From NCBI GenBank assembly GCA_036676195.1, contig JAKFDK010000128.1, positions 1 to 5,159 of the forward strand: a DNA stretch of 5,159 nucleotides. The letters are read 5' to 3'. This document shows positions 1-4,668 of the stretch, one piece after another. The notes beneath the pieces are model-generated. The model saw only the letters and a list, made by a program, of their open reading frames with translations. It had not been told where the DNA came from and did no database searches. This DNA is from JAKFDK01 sp036676195 (GTDB lineage: Bacteria > Bacillota > Sulfobacillia > Symbiobacteriales > ZC4RG38). Position numbers and translations under genes: made by a program. Each line of letters starts with the position of its first letter. Positions within the stretch are counted from its first letter, which is position 1.

Positions 1-102
1 GGCGCTGCGGGCAGCCAGTTTGCTCCCGGTGCCCTGGGCGGCGCTGCGGGCAGCCAGTTTGCTCCCGGTGCCCTGGGCGGCGCTGCGGGCGGCGCTGCGG
101 GC
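1..102 (+). repeat. 39-bp in-frame tandem repeat plus 12-bp sub-repeats
   Basis: Bases 1-39 and 40-78 are identical. The first 12 bases of the unit (GGCGCTGCGGGC) then repeat at 79-90 and 91-102. The perfect identity indicates recent duplication. The unit encodes 13 residues, so copy-number changes would lengthen or shorten the protein tail without a frameshift. Further copies may lie to the left of the window. Confidence 0.85.
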
Positions 103-150
103 GGCGCCAACTATGGCGGGGCCGGCGCAACGGGCGGACCCGTCTCTTAA
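1..150 (+). CDS. C-terminal end of a Gly/Ala-rich repeat protein (partial, 5' end outside window)
   Basis: Frame 1 is open from the first base to a TAA at 148-150 and gives 49 residues. The tail starts with two exact copies of the 13-mer GAAGSQFAPGALG and continues as GAAGGAAGGANYGG followed by GAGATGGPVS. The 39-bp DNA repeat is a whole number of codons, so the repeat keeps frame. A strong hairpin begins 30 nt after the stop, which fits the end of a transcription unit and favours this frame over the longer overlapping frame that runs on through the hairpin. Low-complexity Gly/Ala tails of this kind occur in surface, spore-coat and other structural proteins, but nothing here identifies the protein. 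The start and any folded domain lie upstream of the window. The function is unknown. Confidence 0.6.
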   Translation, partial: GAAGSQFAPGALGGAAGSQFAPGALGGAAGGAAGGANYGGAGATGGPVS

Positions 151-180
151 AGGTATTTACTCTGCAGGTGCCATTGCCAG

Positions 181-213
181 ACAGAGGCGGACCAGCCGGT
201 CCGCCTCTGTTTG
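181..213 (+). terminator. Rho-independent-type terminator after the Gly/Ala-rich gene
   Basis: ACAGAGGCGGACC (181-193) pairs perfectly with 198-210 around an AGCC loop, giving a 13-bp GC-rich stem that starts 30 nt after the TAA. The T tract is short (TGTTTG), so termination may be imperfect. The stem is symmetrical enough to act on the opposite strand as well. No minus-strand gene ends immediately beside it. Confidence 0.7.
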
Positions 214-371
214 CACAGGTTGGCTAAACGCTCGGGAGTTGCATCGGACACTTGTGAACCGTGCGGCCCCTGGCAGCGGGGACATGTTGGGCTGCCACAC
301 GACGGGTGAATTCAAGCAGGCTGCCGCTGCGGAGTTGTCCCTTTCCCCCTCCCGACAAGCCCTCTGGTGTA

Positions 372-424
372 TTTGGCATTTTTTCCATGATTCCGCGTTG
401 AGTCGCCGTGGAAAATTTGCCAAA
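372..424. repeat. Hairpin repeat element A (inverted 16-bp arms)
   Basis: The left arm TTTGGCATTTTTTCCA (372-387) and right arm TGGAAAATTTGCCAAA (409-424) are inverted copies matching at 14 of 16 positions, separated by 21 nt. The same arms, with nearly the same spacing, recur at 508-561 and 3917-3969. The left arm and its continuation (TTTGGCAYTTTTTCCAYGAT) closely match the copy at 3917. It has no T run like a classical terminator, and a small dispersed intergenic repeat is the best description. Confidence 0.7.
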
Positions 425-464
425 CCTCGACTTCACCCGGCTTCAAGACCCCCATCAGGGGAGG

Positions 465-561
465 ATTCTGGGACCAATGTGGCTGAAGTCCCCGTTTCGT
501 CGGGTGGTTTGGCATTTATTCCAAGCCCCAGCGACCCTCCTGGTGTGGAAAAAGTGCCAAA
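465..561. repeat. Dispersed ~100-bp repeat, copy B, ending in a hairpin
   Basis: The outer half begins ATTCTG, contains TCCCCGTTTCG and leads into GGTGGTTTGGCA; this order of blocks recurs at 3871-3969 in the same orientation with one 3-bp length difference. The inner half is an inverted pair: TTTGGCATTTATTCCA (508-523) and TGGAAAAAGTGCCAAA (546-561), 14 of 16 paired, with a 22-nt spacer. It lies about 50 bp beyond the peptidase stop. A read-through transcript would fold here, so it could act as a 3'-end processing or stabilising structure; that role is inference. Confidence 0.75.
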
Positions 562-610
562 CTCAGTGTGCCGCTGCGCCTGGGCAGTGCATCGGATACC
601 TGTTTGCGGG

Positions 611-2107
611 CTAAGCGGACCAATCGGCGGCAAAGTCAGCCAGGAGCGGCCGCAGCTCCAGGCCGTTGTACCCCAGCGTGCGGACCAGTTCCACTACGTT
701 CTGGCGAGTGCCCCGGGACCAGAGCGAGCGCAGGAACCGGCCCGTTTCCGGCCGGTCCCACCAGCGCCGGCCGAACCGGGCGGTCAGGTGCTCCCGTAGT
801 TGGGCTTCGGCCAGCCACGCCCGCAGGTAGTCGGCGGCGTACAGCCCCGGGTCCAGGTCGGTCAGGAAGTCCGCCTCCCGGTAAGGCAGAAAGGTGGCCG
901 CCTGCAGTTCCCGGGCATATACCGCCGCCAGCGGGGCGACCTGGCTGCCGGTATAGAGTTGCAGTTCGTAGCGGAGCTTGCCGCCATAACGCCGGATCTG
1001 CATGAGCTTCCGCCGCCGGGCAAACTGCGCATATTCGTGGCGCACCGCCGCCGGCAGCGACAGGTGTTCGGCCAGCCACAGCGGGTCGTGGAGCAGATTT
1101 TGCAGCAGGAAGGCGTAAACTTCCGTCACCGCCGTATCGCCCAGGCGCGTAAATTCCAGGGGCAGCGCCGGGTCCATGTGGGCAAAGTGTTCGGCGTGGC
1201 CGGCTTCGTGAAACAGGGACTGGTAATCCTCCTGCCCGCCCCGGGGCAGCATGACCAGCACCACCTCGGCCGGAATCCGGATGGCGCTGCAAAAGGCCCG
1301 GGTCGATTTGCTATGCCGCGGTTGCAGGTCGAGGCGGATATAGGGCTGGGCGCTCAGGTCGAGCCCCATGGCCGCCAGGGTTTGCTGCAGCGTGGGCACG
1401 AGGGCGTCGGCGGTGAAATGGGGATCGAAGTACCGGGCCCGCAGCAGACTGCTGTAGTCGTGGTCCCTGGCTTCGGTCAGGTCGAGCCCGAGGTAGCGGT
1501 CCAGGTCTTCGGCCAGGGCCATGCGGGCGGTCTCGGCGGTCTCGGCCAGGAAGCGCTCGCACTGGGCTTGCAGCCCGGCCAGGTCCAGACCCTTGACCTG
1601 CTCCCACAGGTCCAGGTAGTTGCTGTAGCCCAGGTCCCGGACCAGCCGCTGCCCGTCCTGGATCAGGTCGGCCGCCAGGGGGTTCAGGTGCTGCGCCGTC
1701 GCCTCCTCCAGCCGGCGGCTCAGTTCGTGCCGCCGTGTGCGGTCTGCTTCTTCGGCCAGCAGTACCCAGGCGGAATTGTAGGGGATCTCCCGCCCGCCCC
1801 ACTGGATGGTGAGGTCAGTCCGCGCCCGGTGCAGGGCTTCGGCCTTTTCCTTCTGCAGATTCCCCAGGTAGTGGCGCACGAAGAATTGCAGGTAGTGCTG
1901 GGTGCGCCGTTTTTCTTCCGGCTCCACGGCGGCGGCCAGCGCGGCCTGCACCCACTGTACCTGCTGGAGCCGGCACAGGTGCGGATATCGTTCGTAGATG
2001 GCAGCCAGCGCCGTAGTTTCCTTTTGCCCGCTTTGCAGCAGGTACCACTCGCGGGCCTGCTCGGCGCTGAACTGTTCCACGTCCGCCCGGACCCCGGCGA
2101 ACTCCAC
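611..2107 (-). CDS. M3-like gluzincin zinc metallopeptidase
   Basis: The product is a 498-residue predicted cytosolic zinc peptidase with no signal peptide or membrane segment. HEAGH at residues 300-304 supplies two zinc-binding His and the catalytic Glu. Glu329 lies 25 residues after His304, the spacing of the third zinc ligand in M3 peptidases such as thimet oligopeptidase. Downstream, GLYAADY (421-427) resembles the conserved Tyr-rich M3 segment. A C-terminal stretch near 463-490 (LWSRGTRQNVVELVRTLGY) resembles the family's terminal G-S-(x)n-ELL block. Residues 1-290 are helical, as in this fold. At about 500 residues it is shorter than oligoendopeptidase F or Dcp (about 560-700). The likely substrates are short peptides. 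The GTG start at 2107 is chosen because AAGGAG lies 10 nt upstream and an in-frame TGA sits just before it. It is divergent from the LigT-like gene. The exact subfamily is uncertain. Confidence 0.85.
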   Translation of the reverse strand: MEFAGVRADVEQFSAEQAREWYLLQSGQKETTALAAIYERYPHLCRLQQVQWVQAALAAAVEPEEKRRTQHYLQFFVRHYLGNLQKEKAEALHRARTDLTIQWGGREIPYNSAWVLLAEEADRTRRHELSRRLEEATAQHLNPLAADLIQDGQRLVRDLGYSNYLDLWEQVKGLDLAGLQAQCERFLAETAETARMALAEDLDRYLGLDLTEARDHDYSSLLRARYFDPHFTADALVPTLQQTLAAMGLDLSAQPYIRLDLQPRHSKSTRAFCSAIRIPAEVVLVMLPRGGQEDYQSLFHEAGHAEHFAHMDPALPLEFTRLGDTAVTEVYAFLLQNLLHDPLWLAEHLSLPAAVRHEYAQFARRRKLMQIRRYGGKLRYELQLYTGSQVAPLAAVYARELQAATFLPYREADFLTDLDPGLYAADYLRAWLAEAQLREHLTARFGRRWWDRPETGRFLRSLWSRGTRQNVVELVRTLGYNGLELRPLLADFAADWSA

Positions 2108-2117
2108 CGCCCAACCA

Positions 2118-2123
2118 CTCCTT
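2118..2123 (-). promoter_or_regulatory. Ribosome binding site of the peptidase gene
   Basis: Read on the minus strand this is AAGGAG, 10 nt before the GTG at 2107. An in-frame TGA at 2128-2126 excludes any start further upstream, so the site fixes the start. Confidence 0.75.
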
Positions 2124-2192
2124 GCTCAGGCCCGGGTGAACCCCGGCCGCCGTTGATACGTTGTTGGCTGCGTATATTCGGATTCGAGACGG

Positions 2193-2220
2193 TTGACACA
2201 GCTTCTGGAAGTGATAGAAA
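2193..2220 (+). promoter_or_regulatory. Candidate sigma-A promoter upstream of the LigT-like gene
   Basis: A perfect TTGACA -35 (2193-2198) is followed after 16 nt by TAGAAA (2215-2220, 4 of 6 to TATAAT), preceded by TGA, an extended -10 of the TGn type. Transcription would start near 2227 and leave a leader of about 250 nt before the GTG at 2475. That length is unusual, so a second closer promoter is possible. Confidence 0.45.
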
Positions 2221-2460
2221 CGTTCCACAAACCAAAGCAGCCCTCCTGCCTGGCAGGGGGCCGGATTTATGGGCATTGCGCTGAGCTGTTCCGGCTGGTC
2301 AAAACATCCACCGGTGTATGACAAGGCTCCGCCGGTTTGGATGGCGAACTTTTGTGTGATCACCCGTCATGGCGGTGTCGTGCACCAGCCTGTGTCGTCG
2401 CTTTTTCTTCACCATTTACTATCCGGACCGGTTCTGCCCTGCCCGGGGGGCCGGTGGCCC

Positions 2461-2466
2461 AGGAGG
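2461..2466 (+). promoter_or_regulatory. Ribosome binding site that fixes the LigT-like start
   Basis: A perfect AGGAGG ends 8 nt before the GTG at 2475. No comparable site precedes the upstream in-frame TTG at 2337, so this site sets the start. Confidence 0.85.
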
Positions 2467-2474
2467 TTCGCATT

Positions 2475-3008
2475 GTGTCTGCACCTGTGTCTGCCTATGG
2501 AATTGTGATTTTGCCACCTCCCGCCCTGCGCCGGGAACTGACCGACCTGCGCCGCCGCTGTCCGCTGCTGCAGGCCCAGGTCCCCCCGCATATCACGGTG
2601 AAGTCTCCTTTTCTGTTCCGGGGTACCGGGGCCTGGGTAGTGGATATTCTGGAGCGGGTCTGCGAGCAGCATGAGCCGTTCACGCTGGAACTGCGGGGTC
2701 TCGGTGCCTTTGGCTCCGAGGTGCTGTATGTAAAGGTACAGGAAAACCCGGCCCTGCGTGCCCTGCACCAGGAGCTGGTGCAGGAGCTGACCGGGTATGC
2801 GGAAACGTTGAATGAGCGGTATGAGGGCGATGGTTACACCCCACACCTGACCATTGCGGATGGTTTGCATGAGGAGGATTTCGGTACGGCCCGGCAGGCC
2901 CTGAACGGTTGGTTCCCCCGCTCCCGCTGGCAGGTGGACCAGGTTCATTTGCTGCGGGGCAAGGGCCGCTGGGATATTACCCGCAGTTTTCCGCTCGGGG
3001 AGTTTTAG
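2475..3008 (+). CDS. 2'-5' RNA ligase / LigT-like 2H phosphoesterase
   Basis: The product is 177 residues, the usual size of a bacterial LigT/ThpR-type protein. The two catalytic HxTx motifs of the 2H phosphoesterase superfamily are both intact: HITV at residues 39-42, followed by the typical KSPF, and HLTI at 124-127. The first strand (SAYGIVILPPP, 6-16) and the segment FTLELRGLGAFGSEVLYVKV (69-88) fit the family fold. Known members act on 2',5' phosphodiester or 2',3'-cyclic phosphate ends of RNA or nucleotides; the physiological substrate in bacteria is generally unclear and cannot be read here. No signal or membrane segment is seen, so it is probably cytosolic. The GTG start follows a perfect AGGAGG. 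The TAG stop (3006-3008) overlaps the TAA of the convergent coiled-coil gene. Confidence 0.9.
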   Translation: MSAPVSAYGIVILPPPALRRELTDLRRRCPLLQAQVPPHITVKSPFLFRGTGAWVVDILERVCEQHEPFTLELRGLGAFGSEVLYVKVQENPALRALHQELVQELTGYAETLNERYEGDGYTPHLTIADGLHEEDFGTARQALNGWFPRSRWQVDQVHLLRGKGRWDITRSFPLGEF

Positions 3009-3691
3009 GCGCCCTGGGCTTCCTTGCGCCGGCGCTCGGCGGCTTCCAGTTCGGCCAGCCGCCGCTCCAGGTCGGCATACCGGCTCTGCCAGTCTTCCCG
3101 CCACCGTTCGGCGGCCAGCCAGGTCTTGCGTTCGATGGCGTTGTCCACCTGGGTTTTGAAGGCGGCCTGGTCCTGGTCCACGGCGGAGACGAAGCGCACC
3201 AGTTCCCGCCCGATGGACCTGATCTCGTCCCGCCCTTCCAGTACCTCGGCCCGCAGGGCGTGGACTTCGGTCTGGAGGTTGCCCAGCAGTTGCTCGTGGC
3301 GGTCCAGGCGCTGGCCCTGGGCGGTTACTTCCTGGCGCAGGTCGCTGATGTCTTGCTTCATGACGCTGATGTCTTGCTGGATCTGGTTGATCTCGTGCTT
3401 CATGAAGCCGATCTCTTGCTTCATGTAGCTCATCTCTTGCTTCATGTCGCTGATGTCTTGCTTCATGTCGCTGATGTCTTGCTTCATGTGGCTCATCTCT
3501 TGCTTCATGTCGCTGATGTCTTGCTTCATGTGGCTCATCTCTTGCTTCATGTCGCTGATGTCTTGCTTCATGTGATCCATATCTTGCTGGATCTGACCGA
3601 CATCCCGCTTCAGGCCGGCCACGTGGCCCAGCAGTTGCTCGAGCAGCGCAATCGGGTCCCGGGTGGCTCCACCGAACTGTTCTGTGCTCAA
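3005..3691 (-). CDS. Met-rich heptad-repeat coiled-coil protein of unknown function
   Basis: The product is 228 residues, hydrophilic, with no signal peptide or transmembrane helix. After a short N-terminal part (1-30), hydrophobic residues fall at strict 3-4 spacing from I34 to V122, about 12.5 uninterrupted heptads. The core is mostly Met and Ile, built from MKQDISD and MKQEMSH units. A second helical region (125-228) continues with L/V heptads and ends in a charged stretch (LERRLAELEAAERRRKEAQ) typical of a long coiled coil. The TTG start is chosen because AAGGAGG lies 7 nt upstream and a sigma-H-like promoter lies about 40 bp upstream. Other frames through the repeat are also open, because 21-bp repeats lacking stops keep several frames open, but only this one gives amphipathic heptads and a ribosome binding site. 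It is probably an oligomeric rod or scaffold; its partners are unknown. Confidence 0.8.
   Translation of the reverse strand: MSTEQFGGATRDPIALLEQLLGHVAGLKRDVGQIQQDMDHMKQDISDMKQEMSHMKQDISDMKQEMSHMKQDISDMKQDISDMKQEMSYMKQEIGFMKHEINQIQQDISVMKQDISDLRQEVTAQGQRLDRHEQLLGNLQTEVHALRAEVLEGRDEIRSIGRELVRFVSAVDQDQAAFKTQVDNAIERKTWLAAERWREDWQSRYADLERRLAELEAAERRRKEAQGA
3338..3592 (-). repeat. 21-bp heptad-coding repeats (42-bp higher-order unit)
   Basis: About twelve copies of a 21-bp unit, such as TCTTGCTTCATGTCGCTGATG on the plus strand, encode one coiled-coil heptad each. Two 14-residue units (DISDMKQEMSHMKQ, residues 44-57 and 58-71) are identical, and a third near-copy (79-92) changes H to Y. The outer copies are more diverged. 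This suggests growth by unequal exchange in the centre of the gene, with the length free to change by whole heptads. Confidence 0.85.
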
Positions 3692-3698
3692 CCGGACT

Positions 3699-3705
3699 CC
3701 TCCTT
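3699..3705 (-). promoter_or_regulatory. Ribosome binding site of the coiled-coil gene
   Basis: Read on the minus strand this is AAGGAGG, 7 nt before the TTG at 3691. It is a near-ideal site that supports the unusual start codon. Confidence 0.8.
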
Positions 3706-3728
3706 GGGTGACTCACTCTTACGAACAT

Positions 3729-3758
3729 ATATTCGGTGCCCGCGGGCGCTTTTCCTGC
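3729..3758 (-). promoter_or_regulatory. Sigma-H-like promoter of the coiled-coil gene, with palindromic spacer
   Basis: On the minus strand GCAGGAAAA (3758-3750) and ACCGAATAT (3737-3729) match the Bacillus sigma-H consensus RnAGGAwWW / RnnGAATww at every defined position, with a 12-nt spacer in the accepted range. Transcription would begin near 3720, leaving a leader of about 30 nt before the TTG. The spacer contains GCCCGCGGGC (3738-3747), a perfect 10-bp palindrome that could be an operator. If real, expression would be tied to transition state, stress or sporulation. No sigma-A promoter of similar quality is seen. Confidence 0.5.
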
Positions 3759-3870
3759 ATTGTAACACGGCCGGTCGGTGAGTAATCGTCACCGGCGTTG
3801 TTGCCGCCACAACATGCAATCCGTGCACCCTGAAAACAGACTGGCGCCAGTGACGCAGGGTGGTGCGCCA

Positions 3871-3969
3871 ATTCTGCCGGGGCAAACCCGGCTGGAATCC
3901 CCGTTTCGCAGGCTGGTTTGGCACTTTTTCCACGATCCTGCGAGCCTGAAGCTTGGAAATAGTGCCTGA
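3871..3969. repeat. Dispersed ~100-bp repeat, copy C, ending in a hairpin
   Basis: This copy has the same orientation and order as the one at 465-561: ATTCTG, then GGCTGGAATCCCCGTTTCG, then GGTTTGGCAC. The hairpin arms are TTTGGCACTTTTTCCA (3917-3932) and TGGAAATAGTGCCTGA (3954-3969), inverted with 13 of 16 positions pairing and a 21-nt spacer. It sits upstream of the coiled-coil gene, whereas copy B sits downstream of the peptidase gene, so it is not tied to one position relative to genes. Confidence 0.75.
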
Positions 3970-4268
3970 CTGCTTTAACCGGGTCCAACCATCCACCCTT
4001 TCCCCGCCTACAGTAGCCCGTCCGGTCCGGCAGCCATTCGTGCAGGTCGTACTCCAAGCTCAGCGAATCGGTCCACCGCCAGGTGCCGACGCACCGACAT
4101 GGTGCTGTGCTTCCTTCACGACCTTTGGCGCAGAGCCAATTCTGCCTGACTACGGCTCGGTGCGGGTTCCAGGTGCTCCGGCGGGGGTGCCCCGGATGCC
4201 TGTGGGTGGCTGTCTGTTACCGCAAGTGCGCCGGGACGGTCACTTCAGCGATGTTTACGCTCACTGTC

Positions 4269-4282
4269 ATGTGCCGGCACAT
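4269..4282. repeat. Perfect 14-bp palindrome
   Basis: ATGTGCCGGCACAT is identical to its reverse complement. It may be a dimeric protein-binding site or a cruciform. No gene start lies beside it, so a regulatory role is not evident. Confidence 0.6.
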
Positions 4283-4383
4283 CGCCGCCTTGACTTGCGG
4301 CCAGAGCCCTTGGGATTGAGGTCTGGCCAACTCCTGACGTGCGGTGGTGCTGCTGCCTGCTCCAGGCCGGACCGGACGATTAT

Positions 4384-4397
4384 CCCGCCGGGGCGGG
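4384..4397. repeat. GC hairpin 1 of the hairpin cluster
   Basis: CCCGC (4384-4388) pairs with GCGGG (4393-4397) around a CGGG loop. It is short but entirely G-C. It is followed by a 5-bp hairpin TCTCG-ATC-CGAGA (4419-4431). Confidence 0.5.
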
Positions 4398-4433
4398 GTT
4401 CTGGCCGCTTGTTTGGCGTCTCGATCCGAGATA

Positions 4434-4458
4434 CCCCCCTGCCGGCCGGCGAGGGGGG
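4434..4458. repeat. Strong GC hairpin 2 of the hairpin cluster
   Basis: CCCCCCT (4434-4440) pairs with AGGGGGG (4452-4458). Inside it GCC (4441-4443) pairs with GGC (4448-4450) around GGCC, with G4451 bulged. Outside it GAT and ATC could add three pairs beyond an A-C mismatch. There is no following T run, so it is not a standard terminator. Confidence 0.65.
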
Positions 4459-4487
4459 CATCATGGTGAGCCGCTGGAAAATGCCAG

Positions 4488-4514
4488 CCGCGGGCACCCA
4501 TTGGGCGCCCGCGG
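4488..4514. repeat. Strong GC hairpin 3 of the hairpin cluster
   Basis: CCGCGGGC (4488-4495) pairs perfectly with GCCCGCGG (4507-4514). CCC (4497-4499) and GGG (4503-4505) extend the stem past one A-C mismatch to a 3-nt loop. No T tract follows. Confidence 0.65.
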
Positions 4515-4531
4515 TGGAGTGGGTCTCTATG

Positions 4532-4553
4532 TGCAGATGCCGGGCCATCTGCA
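4532..4553. repeat. Hairpin 4 of the hairpin cluster
   Basis: TGCAGATG (4532-4539) pairs perfectly with CATCTGCA (4546-4553) around a CCGGGC loop. It is the last strong stem before the tandem array begins 115 bp later. Confidence 0.65.
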
Positions 4554-4668
4554 TGAGAAGTGTTCACGTATATTCCACGGGTTGCAACGGACTCCCGGTG
4601 GCGACTCGAATTTTGTCCATCACAAACGGTACCCTCTGACTGTTCGTGCTTACTACTGGGGGACTCCA

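Larger units (their letters stand above)
151..610. other. Intergenic region between convergent genes; non-coding, with hairpin repeats
   Basis: This stretch separates the end of the plus-strand Gly/Ala gene from the end of the minus-strand peptidase gene. Apart from the terminator and repeat elements listed separately, I see no gene. Short open frames exist on both strands, but they run through the hairpin arms, have no ribosome binding site and show no recognisable protein pattern. It appears to have collected repeat elements. Confidence 0.6.
2108..2474. other. Divergent intergenic region / long leader
   Basis: This 367-bp region lies between the divergently transcribed peptidase and LigT-like genes. 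It contains a plus-strand promoter candidate at 2193-2220 and ribosome binding sites at both edges. The plus-strand frame of the LigT-like gene is open back to a TTG at 2337, but that extension (containing DGELLCDHPSWRC) has no ribosome binding site and does not resemble the family. On the minus strand there is an AT-rich patch (CGAATATACG, 2171-2180), but I could not pair it with a convincing -35. No other gene is seen. Confidence 0.5.
3692..4668. other. Long region without a supported gene
   Basis: These 977 bp carry the sigma-H-like promoter, one dispersed repeat copy (3871-3969) and a series of palindromes and hairpins (4269-4553), all listed separately. Open frames of up to 228 residues exist (for example plus 3953-4639 and minus 4217-4717), but they lack ribosome binding sites, are rich in Cys, Pro and Trp, run through hairpins or repeats, and resemble no family I know. 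A minus-strand segment near 4000-4200 reads as TWRWTDSLSLEYDLHEWLPD; it looks slightly protein-like and could be a decayed gene, but no start or domain supports it. Confidence 0.5.

Noticed and set aside
546..561. Hairpin B as a classical terminator of the peptidase gene
   Set aside because: Read on the minus strand, the stem is not followed by a T run, and the same element occurs elsewhere away from gene ends.
20..799. 259-residue plus-strand frame at the left edge
   Set aside because: It runs through the terminator hairpin, both inverted-arm repeats and the end of the peptidase gene. Frame 1 better explains the left-edge repeats.
800..2284. 494-residue plus-strand open frame opposite the peptidase gene
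   Set aside because: It is the antisense shadow of a GC-rich gene, rich in V, G, Q and P with no motif, and it has no ribosome binding site. The minus strand has HEAGH and a proper start.
2409..3728. 439-residue minus-strand frame with HEARHQRHEARDEP-type repeats
   Set aside because: It is an out-of-frame reading of the 21-bp repeats and also crosses the LigT-like gene. It has no ribosome binding site and no amphipathic heptads.
2909..3781. 290-residue plus-strand frame with HVADVLL repeats
   Set aside because: It is the antisense of the coiled-coil repeats, starting inside the LigT-like gene and running through the sigma-H-like promoter.
4560..4580. Second sigma-H-like -10 (GTGGAATAT on the minus strand)
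   Set aside because: No AGGA-type -35 lies 11-13 nt upstream and no supported gene follows. A similar GAATAT at 2173-2178 also lacks a -35.
3953..4639. 228-residue plus-strand frame and the minus-strand frame 4217-4717
   Set aside because: Both run through the hairpin cluster; the minus one even starts inside the 32-bp array. They have no ribosome binding site and no family resemblance.
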